Notes under the pieces: generated by a model
Seen by the model: only the letters and a program-made list of their open reading frames with translations
Databases searched by the model: none
Told to the model about the DNA's origin: nothing
Assembly: GCA_964409685.1 (NCBI GenBank)
Contig: CAYPEJ010000023.1
Span: 1-64,000 of the forward strand
Length of the DNA stretch: 64,000 bases
Source: Clostridium_AI sp964409685
GTDB lineage: Bacteria > Bacillota > Clostridia > Lachnospirales > Lachnospiraceae
Direction: 5' to 3'
Position numbers and translations under genes: made by a program
Shown here: piece by piece, positions 44,819 to 52,277 of the stretch
Layout of the letters: each line of letters opens with the position of its first letter
How positions within the stretch are numbered: position 1 is the stretch's first letter

Positions 44819-45136
44819 CTACTCCTGCGGTGTTGCAGAAACTCCGTATTGTGTCTGAACAACCATTCCTGCTTCAAGCGGTGTAATGCAAGTTCTAATG
44901 TTTGGCTTACCATCAACAATCATTACACAGTCTGTACATCTTCCTATTGCACAAAAAACACCTCTTGGCTCATGTGTTTTTGCTGTATATCTATGAGCCA
45001 TAACACCTGCTGCCTTAAGTGCTGTGGAAATTGGCTCGCCTGCATATCCTTCCAAAAGCTGTCCATTATAACTAAATGTTACTTTCTCTCTCTTCGGTGT
45101 TTCTCCCAGTATTGGGTGGTTTTCAATTCTATCCAT
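44819..45136 (-). CDS. [2Fe-2S] ferredoxin-like subunit
   Basis: A 105-residue protein of the Fer2_4 type found at the N-terminus of sarcosine oxidase alpha and as HcnA: VTFSYNGQLLEGYAGEPIS, then RGVFCAIGRCTDCVMIVDGK and a final Cys in IRTC, giving four cluster ligands. ATG at 45136 follows AGGAGG by nine bases, which is better than ATG at 45169. First gene of the four-gene dehydrogenase unit. Confidence 0.87.
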   Translation of the reverse strand: MDRIENHPILGETPKREKVTFSYNGQLLEGYAGEPISTALKAAGVMAHRYTAKTHEPRGVFCAIGRCTDCVMIVDGKPNIRTCITPLEAGMVVQTQYGVSATPQE

Positions 45137-45218
45137 ATTATCAGTCCTCCTGTCATTTTTCATATCCATTAGTACAATAAAGAATCGCTTGTGGCCCTTT
45201 TACGCCCGATCAGAATAC

Positions 45219-45253
45219 AAAAAAGCGCCAACGACCATGTCGCCGACGCCTTT
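45219..45253 (-). terminator. Leader hairpin before the dehydrogenase unit
   Basis: Minus-strand GCGTCGGCGAC (45249-45239) pairs with GTCGTTGGCGC (45235-45225) with three G-T pairs and a three-base loop, followed by six Ts. It lies between a promoter (-10 at 45279-45284) and the first gene, so it can attenuate transcription. Sequence resembles the hairpin at 41545-41580, including the AAAGGCGTC lead-in and T-tract-G end. Confidence 0.75.
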
Positions 45254-45278
45254 GTCTAAATCATTTACTCATTTACTG

Positions 45279-45326
45279 ACTATACTTTACCACTAAGTTT
45301 TAATTGCGTATTGTAAAAAACGATAC
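45279..45326 (-). promoter_or_regulatory. Promoter and 19-bp dyad (copy 1) of the dehydrogenase unit
   Basis: GTATTGTAAAAAACGATAC (45308-45326) directly abuts the -35 region of a promoter with minus-strand TATAGT at 45284-45279 and only a poor -35 (GCAATT). A weak -35 with an adjacent symmetric site is typical of an activator-dependent promoter. Copy 2 of the dyad is at 41691-41709. Confidence 0.65.
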
Positions 45327-45338
45327 AAATATAATAAT

Positions 45339-45384
45339 AAAAAAGGAAGCTATGCACGATACAATTCGTGTTACAGCTTCCTTC
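45339..45384 (-). terminator. Terminator of the DUF262-AAA-HNH cassette
   Basis: GGAAGCT (45345-45351) pairs with AGCTTCC (45375-45381), with an inner CACGA/TCGTG helix; minus-strand T6 follows. It closes the cassette and isolates the dehydrogenase promoter. Confidence 0.85.
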
Positions 45385-45417
45385 TTATTACATCTAATAT
45401 GCGTTTCATTCATATTT

Positions 45418-45606
45418 TTATTTCATCGTAAGTGTGGTAAGTAATTCCTTATATCTTTTTGTATTATTTTGAATGTCTTCTTCTGTTACACCGTAGTATC
45501 TGTATATATCCTTATAGATATTGTCAAACTTTCTATAGGTCGCTTTATTAGCATATTCAAATCCTGCACCAATATAAGCAAATCGTGTTTCAAAGTACAC
45601 ACTCAT
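45418..45606 (-). CDS. Small protein at the end of the defence-like cassette
   Basis: A 62-residue, Tyr-rich, probably helical protein (YRKFDNIYKDIYRYYG). It begins seven bases after the HNH gene stop and ends 34 bases before the cassette terminator. No clear ribosome binding site, so it may depend on translational coupling. No family recognised; it could be an accessory or regulatory subunit, or a chance frame. Confidence 0.5.
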   Translation of the reverse strand: MSVYFETRFAYIGAGFEYANKATYRKFDNIYKDIYRYYGVTEEDIQNNTKRYKELLTTLTMK

Positions 45607-45613
45607 TTTGTCA

Positions 45614-46390
45614 TTATGTTTGCAATTGGATTAAATTATTCTCATAAACAAATTCACATATATGTACTGCTTCTTCTAATTCCAATTTACTTAATTTATC
45701 ACGAAATAAATCCACGAGCAAATTATTATAATCAAATCCTTTCAGGATAGAATGCTGGGCTATTACGTTTTTGCAATACTTTCCTATCTCAAAATTTTTT
45801 CTTTCTGGACTATTTAAACCAAATTGCTGAATATGTTTATTAATAAATGCTAGCTCAGCAGATGTATACTTTCCATGTTCTTTGCTTGGCATATACTTTC
45901 CTTTTAAAAGATCATATTGTATTCGATACTCATTTCCAGTTCTATCATTTACTACACCAAAAGGTTGCAAAATTATATTTGCCTTTTCTATATATTTATT
46001 TCTTAATATTTTATATTTATCACATTGTCCTTTACAATTAAAAGACAAGCAGTCTCCCTCTTCATATAGACTAGAAAATTCTGTATCTATCTTTCTTTTA
46101 CTTTCTCCTTTTTTCTTGTAACTTTGATTACACTTTGAACACGCTATTCCTAAGTTTGGTACGCAATCAATTAATCTCTCAGAATTACTCTTTTCTATTC
46201 CGTGTTCTATCTGACCATGTGATTCTCCATTAATCAAAATACGATTATAACAATACATGCAATATTCTTTCGAGGTATTCATAAGCAAACACAACAAATT
46301 ATCTCGATATTTGCTGTATCCATAGCATGTATCTTTATCATAAAACGGAATAAAATTAGGAAGCGTCAGCAAAAAGAAGTCTTCTTCCAT
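45614..46390 (-). CDS. HNH endonuclease-like protein
   Basis: A 258-residue protein with an HNH zinc-finger nuclease core in the first half: EYCMYCYNRI (CxxC), then GQIEHGIEKS with the His of the HNH motif, then NLGIACSKCNQSYKKKG (second CxxC followed by N). A further FNCKGQCDKY pair follows. The C-terminal half is helical. ATG at 46390 has AAGGAG seven bases upstream and starts one base after the AAA gene stop; the longer TTG frame is rejected. An AAA ATPase followed by HNH nuclease recalls the PtuA-PtuB pair of Septu, but homology to PtuB is not shown. Confidence 0.78.
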   Translation of the reverse strand: MEEDFFLLTLPNFIPFYDKDTCYGYSKYRDNLLCLLMNTSKEYCMYCYNRILINGESHGQIEHGIEKSNSERLIDCVPNLGIACSKCNQSYKKKGESKRKIDTEFSSLYEEGDCLSFNCKGQCDKYKILRNKYIEKANIILQPFGVVNDRTGNEYRIQYDLLKGKYMPSKEHGKYTSAELAFINKHIQQFGLNSPERKNFEIGKYCKNVIAQHSILKGFDYNNLLVDLFRDKLSKLELEEAVHICEFVYENNLIQLQT

Positions 46391-46391
46391 C

Positions 46392-47366
46392 TTACCACTC
46401 CTTAATCTGTTTCCATAAATATCTTTGATGCGGGGCAAGTTCTTCTTCTTTCAATTCATCATATTGTTTCTGTGTCTCTTCATCCCAAAGTTTCATGAGT
46501 TTTCTATTCAAAAATTTTCGCAATAATTCGTCCACTTCATCATTCTCGGACTTATACTCCATTTCATTTTCAAAAAATAATCGTGTAAATATTGTTTCAA
46601 TATCAATTCTTTCCTCTAGATCTCTACTATCATAGTAATCACTTGCTTCTCCATCTAAAACTATTAGGTTAAAATCTTTTGAATGTTTTACTAAATCACA
46701 AGAATGAGTTGATACAACAAAAGAAAACTCACTAAATTCTTCTGCGAGGAAATTAAAAATCTTTGCACTGTATTTTGGTGAAAGATATTCGTCTATTTCA
46801 TCAATAACGACCATCGGATTGATAATCTTATTTTCTGTTACTACATCTTGAAAATAAAGAAGTTCAATAAAGATTCTTAAGATTGCTTGATAGCCACTGG
46901 ATAAAGTCATTATTTTTCCATCTAATACTGCCTTTTTTTCCATGTCTCCTTCTTCATACTTTATTGCCTTAATTTCAAATTTTATGTTAAGTAATACTTT
47001 GCAAAGTTTAGATATCTGCTGCTCATATTTTGCATACAGCTTTTCAATGCTGCTTGTCGCATAAAATGTATCTTGCAGATTAAAATTATTTGGCTGAATT
47101 CTATACATTACAACACATTGCTTATCTAATTTAACTCGTTTCCAATCTTCAGATTCTAATTCTACACATTCCACATCAAACGTTCGATTGGTTGCATCAA
47201 TAAAATAAATTCCATCCTGTATTTTTCTTTCAATAACATGCTTTAATATTTCCGATTTACCAGAAGAATTATCACCAACTATAATACTATTTTTATAATA
47301 TTGACTATTTTGCACAATCTTTTCAACCGTATTAATTATCATACTTTGATAATATGTCATACACAA
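46392..47366 (-). CDS. AAA-family ATPase of the defence-like cassette
   Basis: A 324-residue ABC-class (AAA15/21-like) ATPase: Walker A IIVGDNSSGKSEIL (about 28-41), a LSSGYQAILRIFIELLYF signature segment (about 155), Walker B MVVIDEIDEYLSP and the switch VVSTHSCDLVK. No coiled-coil arm of SMC length. Start is uncertain: TTG at 47366 has AGAGG at good distance, ATG at 47360 is in frame two codons on; both overlap the DUF262 gene by about 30 bp. The C-terminal segment is charged. Likely the energy or sensor component of the cassette. Confidence 0.82.
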   Translation of the reverse strand: MCMTYYQSMIINTVEKIVQNSQYYKNSIIVGDNSSGKSEILKHVIERKIQDGIYFIDATNRTFDVECVELESEDWKRVKLDKQCVVMYRIQPNNFNLQDTFYATSSIEKLYAKYEQQISKLCKVLLNIKFEIKAIKYEEGDMEKKAVLDGKIMTLSSGYQAILRIFIELLYFQDVVTENKIINPMVVIDEIDEYLSPKYSAKIFNFLAEEFSEFSFVVSTHSCDLVKHSKDFNLIVLDGEASDYYDSRDLEERIDIETIFTRLFFENEMEYKSENDEVDELLRKFLNRKLMKLWDEETQKQYDELKEEELAPHQRYLWKQIKEW

Positions 47367-48513
47367 TCTCTAACCTCTTTTCTATTTCTGCTTTTGCTGA
47401 TGTTCCCTGTTTAACTGTATCTTTATAATCTGAATTACAAACAATTTCATTACATATTTCTTCCGAAAGCTCTATATCTATCCCCGTTTTACTTATTACT
47501 ACATATAAACTTATAAGAAGTAAACTTTTATTACTTGGAGGTATTGCTTCAATTCTCTCAAAAAATCGAAATAAAGAGGCTTTATACCCATCAATTTCAT
47601 CTTTTGTAAATCTCATTGCCTCTTTGGAAAAATCATCTAATAATGTGCTTATCTTACCTTTATAATTACTTAATTGAAAACCATTTTTCGTCTTTTGCAC
47701 ATAATACGCAAACGCACAAAGTTTTAATAAAAGTTCCACATCTTTACTTTCTTTATTTATTTCACTTGTGTTCCTTCTATTATATATTTTTCTCCATTTT
47801 TCTGAATATTGATTCATTTCTTGGAGCATATTGTAAAATTTACAGCTATAAATTCCATTCCGTAATTCCTGTGCAGATAAAGACGTTCCCCCTATGTTTA
47901 AATTAGCAAATATCTTATGCAACGTTTCTTCTTTATATTTTTTACTATCTATGCTAACTTCAACTAATGTAATTGCAGAAAAGTCAATTCTTCGACGTAT
48001 TCGCTCACTTAAATTCTTATAGGTTATCTCAATTACTTTTTCTTCTTCCGTTTCACTATCCTTGTATCGCATTTTATATACTTTATCAACTAATCCATAA
48101 TCCTCTAGGTATTCTCTAGGACTAGTCATAGAATCTGTCAACTTTCGTATATCAATATATCCATTTCTCTTTTTCTTAACACATTTTCCAATATAATACA
48201 AATACAAACTGATAATTCTCTGTTGCCCATCTAAAATAACAACTTGCTGTTCTTCATTACGATATGCATATATCGGTGGAATCGGCATTCCTCGAAATAA
48301 AGAAATAGCTAGTTCTTCAACCTGTTGTTCCGACCACCTATATGCTCTTTGAAAATTAGGAACAACATAATATTTTTTATCTACTCCATCCATTAATGTT
48401 TTAAACCCAACCTGAGATGAAACAGTATGAATCATAACATTGTCCATTATATCAATATCTTGTGCAATTTTAATCGCATCATTTTCCTGTTCCATATCAT
48501 CTGTTTTTTTCAC
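47332..48513 (-). CDS. DUF262 (GmrS N-terminal-like) protein
   Basis: A 393-residue protein with an N-terminal DUF262 domain: VPNFQRAYRWSEQQVEELAISL (a PxFQRxYxW motif), GMPIPPIYAY and VVILDGQQRIISLYLY (DGQQR motif). This ParB-like fold hydrolyses NTPs in the GmrSD modified-DNA restriction enzymes and BrxU. The usual C-terminal DUF1524 HNH domain is absent; the HNH nuclease is encoded separately, two genes on. The start is GTG at 48513 with GGTGGAAGG upstream. First gene of the cassette; AT-rich compared with the flanking genes. Confidence 0.85.
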   Translation of the reverse strand: MKKTDDMEQENDAIKIAQDIDIMDNVMIHTVSSQVGFKTLMDGVDKKYYVVPNFQRAYRWSEQQVEELAISLFRGMPIPPIYAYRNEEQQVVILDGQQRIISLYLYYIGKCVKKKRNGYIDIRKLTDSMTSPREYLEDYGLVDKVYKMRYKDSETEEEKVIEITYKNLSERIRRRIDFSAITLVEVSIDSKKYKEETLHKIFANLNIGGTSLSAQELRNGIYSCKFYNMLQEMNQYSEKWRKIYNRRNTSEINKESKDVELLLKLCAFAYYVQKTKNGFQLSNYKGKISTLLDDFSKEAMRFTKDEIDGYKASLFRFFERIEAIPPSNKSLLLISLYVVISKTGIDIELSEEICNEIVCNSDYKDTVKQGTSAKAEIEKRLEIVYDILSKYDN

Positions 48514-48680
48514 TATCCTTCCACCTCACTTATTTCACTAAAAACCTCTTCAACAAAGAAACTTTTCTATTTATTCTAATAAAATTTTAGTTATCCCCCA
48601 TTCCTTTGTCAATAGCATAATTCCCCCAAAAAACATCTTTTTATCAGGCAAATTGAATACTATATTTAAAGTTATGAATG
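48514..48680. other. Intergenic region upstream of the cassette
   Basis: AT-rich sequence holding the ribosome binding site of the DUF262 gene. No clear promoter could be singled out and nothing coding was seen. Confidence 0.4.
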
Positions 48681-48721
48681 CAAAAACCAAGGCATACTAC
48701 TGTTCATTGCCCTGGTTTTTA
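48681..48721. terminator. Terminator of the MerR-DXS-like operon
   Basis: CAAAAACCAAGGCA (48681-48694) pairs with TGCCCTGGTTTTT (48708-48720) with one bulge; T5 follows on the minus strand. Located 50 bases after the DXS-like gene. Confidence 0.78.
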
Positions 48722-48772
48722 CATATATTATATTGTGCATACATTACTCACTGCACATACTGTCATTCACTT

Positions 48773-50533
48773 CTATTGTAACGCCATGATATCTTCTTTT
48801 ATTAATTCTGGCATCAAATGATTTTCCTTCATTACCTCTTCTACACTATAACGATCTAAGAATTCCTTCTTCAAACCATAATTTAATACTTTCATATCCG
48901 AAGCGCCATAGAATCTGGCAATCTTCTCACCAAAACCTCCATCTAAAACGCCATCTTCTAATGTAATCACAATATCATGCTCTTCTTCTAATCCTTTTAA
49001 CACTTCTTCATCTAATCCAGTAATATACACTGGATTAATTAATGTTGCATTGATGCCACAATCCGCTTTCAATGTTTCCACCACTTGTTCCCCTAACTGA
49101 TAGAAGTCACCAAGTGCCACAACAGCAACCTTGCTTCCCTTCTTCACAACATCGTATTTATTTAAATCACTGTAATCGGTACGAACCACTCTGTCTCCTG
49201 CGTATTGTACGCCATTGGAAGGTACACGGATTGCCACTGGATGCTCCTTCTGTTCGATAGACCATTCTAACATTGCCATGTATTCTTCCTTATTTGTAGG
49301 TGCAAGGTAAACTAAATTCGGAATATTTGCCATAAATGGAATATCAAAGATTCCAAGGTGGGTTACGTCAGTCATGCCCCATATGGATGCTTCGTATACA
49401 AGAAAAGTAACTGGTGTATTGTTAATGCATACATCTTGGGAAATTTGATCGTAAGTACGTTGAATAAAGGTACTATAAACGCCGTATACTGGTTTTCCGC
49501 CATTTGCAGCAATACCAGAAGCTAGTGCAACTGCATGTTCTTCTGCAATACCTACATCTACAAACTGTTTTCCAGCTTTTTCACGGTTTTCCTTTGTAAA
49601 TCCAAATACAGTTGGAGTACCTGAGGTAATACCGACAACAGATGGGTCTTTCTGCATTTTATCTAATAAGTAATTTACTGTCAGAGTATCATAAGCTTCG
49701 CCATCCCCAAAATCTATACTGCATTCTCCTGTCTCTGTGTTAAAAGGCATACACCAGTGCCAAGCTTCTTTATTCTGCTCTGCAAGTTCAAATCCTTTTC
49801 CTTTTTCCGTTACAATGTGTAACACAACTGAATGATCTATGTCTTTTACTTCCTCAAATGCAGCAATTAAAGCATCCAAATCATGTCCATCTTTTACAAA
49901 GCGGTAATCTAATCCCATGGAACGGAATAAATTGCATTCTGCTTTTCCATCTGTCTCACGAAGAAGTTTTAAATTGCCATATAACCCACCATGATTTTCA
50001 GCAATAGACATATCATTATCATTTACTACAATAATTAGATTGCCGTTTAATTCAGATGCATAATCTAAGGCTTCTAACGCTTCGCCGCCGCTTAGAGAAC
50101 CATCACCAATCACAGCGATTACATTTCCTTTGCCTCCTACAAGATCACGACCTTTTGCTAGCCCACATGCTAGACTGACAGATGTAGAAGTATGACCGAC
50201 AATAAAGAAGTCATGTTCACTTTCATCTGGATTACTGTATCCTGACACATCATCATATTTTTCTTCATATAAAAATGCATCTTTACGTCCTGTCAGCATC
50301 TTGTGTGGGTAACTTTGGTGAGATACGTCGTAAACAATTTTGTCTTTTGGAGAATCGAATACATAATGCATGGCAATTGTCATTTCTACCATACCAAAAT
50401 TTGGCCCACAGTGTCCGCCGTGGATACTTAATTTTTTCAAAAGTGCATCACGCATCTCTTGGGCAAGTGCTGTCATTTCTTCCTTATTTAATTGTTTTAC
50501 ATCTTGTGGCTTATTAATCTTTTCTAAATACAT
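48773..50533 (-). CDS. Divergent 1-deoxyxylulose-5-phosphate synthase family enzyme
   Basis: A 586-residue thiamine-diphosphate enzyme of the DXS/transketolase type. The ThDP motif is present as GDGSLSGGEALEALDYA through VVNDNDMSIAENHGG (GDG...N), and VDVGIAEEHAVALASGIA opens the pyrimidine-binding domain. Several DXS landmarks are changed: HGGHCGPNFGMVE where DXS has H(L/F)ASxLGxVE, DVSHQSYPHKMLTGR for DVGHQxYxHK, and GYSNPDESEHDFFIVGHTSTS for the usual GFPxxxESxHD. It is some 35 residues shorter than ordinary DXS. Many Firmicutes hold such a second copy. Cotranscribed with a MerR regulator 24 bp upstream, so it is inducible; acceptor aldehyde may differ from glyceraldehyde 3-phosphate. Confidence 0.8.
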   Translation of the reverse strand: MYLEKINKPQDVKQLNKEEMTALAQEMRDALLKKLSIHGGHCGPNFGMVEMTIAMHYVFDSPKDKIVYDVSHQSYPHKMLTGRKDAFLYEEKYDDVSGYSNPDESEHDFFIVGHTSTSVSLACGLAKGRDLVGGKGNVIAVIGDGSLSGGEALEALDYASELNGNLIIVVNDNDMSIAENHGGLYGNLKLLRETDGKAECNLFRSMGLDYRFVKDGHDLDALIAAFEEVKDIDHSVVLHIVTEKGKGFELAEQNKEAWHWCMPFNTETGECSIDFGDGEAYDTLTVNYLLDKMQKDPSVVGITSGTPTVFGFTKENREKAGKQFVDVGIAEEHAVALASGIAANGGKPVYGVYSTFIQRTYDQISQDVCINNTPVTFLVYEASIWGMTDVTHLGIFDIPFMANIPNLVYLAPTNKEEYMAMLEWSIEQKEHPVAIRVPSNGVQYAGDRVVRTDYSDLNKYDVVKKGSKVAVVALGDFYQLGEQVVETLKADCGINATLINPVYITGLDEEVLKGLEEEHDIVITLEDGVLDGGFGEKIARFYGASDMKVLNYGLKKEFLDRYSVEEVMKENHLMPELIKEDIMALQ

Positions 50534-50557
50534 GTCCTTCTTCCTTTCTACTGTTTT

Positions 50558-50941
50558 CTATTCATCCTTGTCCCACGATAGTATGCCAGTTTCCACTGCT
50601 CTTTCATACCGTGAAATCTTAAAATTTAAACGTTCCAATGTTTCTTCGATCTGCTTTCTCTGTTCTTGTAAAGCTTCTCGCTGTTCTACTAATAATTGAA
50701 GCCTCGCCAGAATAGTATTATCTCCTTCCTGACAGAGCTTTACATACTCAATCATGGTCTCCACTGGCAACCCTGCACTCCGCATACAGATTGCCAATTC
50801 CACCCATTGCAAATCCGTTTCCTGATAGTTCCGAATGCCACTTAAAGTCCTCGTAACTGGTGGAATCATGCCAACTCGTTCGTAATATCGGAGTGTGTCT
50901 TGGGAAATATGAAATTGTTGTGCAACTTCCTTAATTGTCAT
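50558..50941 (-). CDS. MerR-family regulator with Cys52
   Basis: A 127-residue activator-repressor. The winged HTH is MTIKEVAQQFHISQDTLRYYERVGMIPPV at the N-terminus, followed by GIRNYQETDLQWVE and a long coiled coil (about 75-115). Counting from ATG at 50941, a cysteine falls at residue 52 (AICMRSAGL), the position that senses aldehydes in AdhR-like proteins of Bacillus. AAGGAGG six bases upstream supports this start over the longer frame. Encoded directly before the DXS-like gene and probably controls both through the promoter at 51003-51033. Confidence 0.9.
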   Translation of the reverse strand: MTIKEVAQQFHISQDTLRYYERVGMIPPVTRTLSGIRNYQETDLQWVELAICMRSAGLPVETMIEYVKLCQEGDNTILARLQLLVEQREALQEQRKQIEETLERLNFKISRYERAVETGILSWDKDE

Positions 50942-51002
50942 GCTTCGCCTCCTTTGCATGGTACATAAATGTTTGGCAGTTCTAACGTACTCTCTGTGTG
51001 AC

Positions 51003-51033
51003 ATTATAATACTTGGAGTAAACTCTAAGTCAA
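51003..51033 (-). promoter_or_regulatory. MerR-type promoter with 19-bp spacer and operator
   Basis: Minus-strand TTGACT (51033-51028), a 19-bp spacer and TATAAT (51008-51003). CTTGGAGTAAACTCTAAG (51012-51029) is a near-perfect dyad filling the spacer. Overlong spacers with a central dyad are the hallmark of MerR-activated promoters. Confidence 0.88.
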
Positions 51034-51124
51034 GGTTGAAGTTTGAAATTTATAAATGTTTTAGAATAGAGGTTTGGAACATAAAAACCAAACTGTTTGC
51101 TTTATTTGTGTTACACGGAATATA

Positions 51125-51168
51125 TACAAAAAACGTACTATGATACATTAGCAAATCATAGTACGTTT
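51125..51168 (-). terminator. Terminator of the DUF3990 trio
   Basis: AAACGTACTATGAT (51131-51144) pairs perfectly with ATCATAGTACGTTT (51155-51168); minus-strand Ts follow. It ends the minus-strand operon from 52167. Confidence 0.9.
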
Positions 51169-51244
51169 CAACAACACCACTAAATTATACCGAATTCTCT
51201 TTCATCTCATTCAGCACACTAATAATTCCATGTGCTACATCCAA

Positions 51245-51472
51245 TTAATAAAATCCTATGTCATTTTTCAGCCCATACTCTAGCATTATTTCATCTACTA
51301 GGTATAAATCACCAAAACAATGCAATTCACCAACTCCTTCTGATATTAATTGATACGTATTAGATTCATAAAACATCTGCATTGCTTTTTCTTCGGATAT
51401 ATTAGCTGTTACAGCTAACCGTTCAATGATACGTGCATATTTTTTTTGTAATAACACTTTATTTGCTTCCAT
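51245..51472 (-). CDS. Small protein of the DUF3990 trio
   Basis: A 75-residue helical protein (YARIIERLAVTANISEEKAMQMFYESNTYQLI, then GDLYLVDEIMLEYGL). The pattern is that of small proteins, some labelled DUF3791, that accompany DUF3990 genes; exact family not certain. Its ATG follows the DUF3990 stop codon with no gap (TAG-ATG). After its TAA the frame stays open for another 19 codons, beginning TTG. Probably an antitoxin or partner of the DUF3990 protein. Confidence 0.7.
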   Translation of the reverse strand: MEANKVLLQKKYARIIERLAVTANISEEKAMQMFYESNTYQLISEGVGELHCFGDLYLVDEIMLEYGLKNDIGFY

Positions 51473-51952
51473 CTATATATCACGACTTTCTTTAAAAATT
51501 AAATATTTATCTATTACATCTTGATTTACAATACATATTTGAAAATTAGGTTTATGATATTTCAGCCTGCCTAACGTCTCTTCTTTACTAATCAATCCCT
51601 CTAAGTAAAGTTCGACTGTATTAAATACTTTATCATCTGCTATACCACCTGCAATCACATCATATTTTAAGTATTCATCTCCACCATTACGGCAATTTAT
51701 TATAAATTCCAGCCATTCTAAGCTATACTCATGAAAAGTAAGTACTTTGCCATTTATTAATACTTCTTCATACCCAAATTCATACGTATTAACTACACTG
51801 GTTTTGCCCATTCGTTTAAATCTTGCTCCCCAATTTATGGCTTGTGCCTCTATTGGTGTAACATAAAAACCTTTGCCAAAATCTAATTTATCTCTGGAAA
51901 ATTGGATACTTGGTTCTTTTATCTCACAGTACGATCCATGAAAACAAATCAT
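51473..51952 (-). CDS. DUF3990 protein, putative toxin
   Basis: A 159-residue protein with the DUF3990 landmarks CFHGSYCEIKEPSI, LDFGKGFYVTPIEAQAINWG and YDVIAGGIADDKVF. The HGS...GKGFY pattern resembles ADP-ribosyltransferase-type folds, in which the first motif binds NAD; this comparison is by eye. The ATG overlaps the upstream gene stop as ATGA and the downstream gene begins right after the stop, giving a tightly coupled trio typical of toxin-antitoxin units. Confidence 0.78.
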   Translation of the reverse strand: MICFHGSYCEIKEPSIQFSRDKLDFGKGFYVTPIEAQAINWGARFKRMGKTSVVNTYEFGYEEVLINGKVLTFHEYSLEWLEFIINCRNGGDEYLKYDVIAGGIADDKVFNTVELYLEGLISKEETLGRLKYHKPNFQICIVNQDVIDKYLIFKESRDI

Positions 51953-52167
51953 TGCACCAACCCTTTCTGCTTCATTATATCAATAATCTCCGTTATGATA
52001 TATTCTTTACTTTGTGTATGCAATGGCTCATAACTTGGTACAACATACTCATATAAAATCCTACTTTCAACTCCTAACAGGTGGTAAATATCTTTTGCAT
52101 TCATATTCAAATAATCTGCAATATTTTCAATACAAAATACAGCAAACTCAATTTCTTTTTGACTCAA
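51949..52167 (-). CDS. DUF3791-type small protein
   Basis: A 72-residue protein, IEFAVFCIENIADYLNMNAKDIYHLLG and YEPLHTQSKEYIITEIIDIMKQKG, matching the DUF3791 pattern with its YxxLHTQ motif. TTG at 52167 is preferred: GGAGG at 52176-52180 is eight bases upstream, while the GTG at 52176 overlaps that site. First gene of the trio; likely antitoxin or targeting partner. Confidence 0.72.
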   Translation of the reverse strand: MSQKEIEFAVFCIENIADYLNMNAKDIYHLLGVESRILYEYVVPSYEPLHTQSKEYIITEIIDIMKQKGLVQ

Positions 52168-52277
52168 TCTACACACCTCCTAACCCTTTAAAATTAGTAT
52201 AACACGTCGTAGATAAGTCAGCAAATACTACTTATGCATGAATTATTATAAACTCTCATTTTCCTAATCATCTAACG

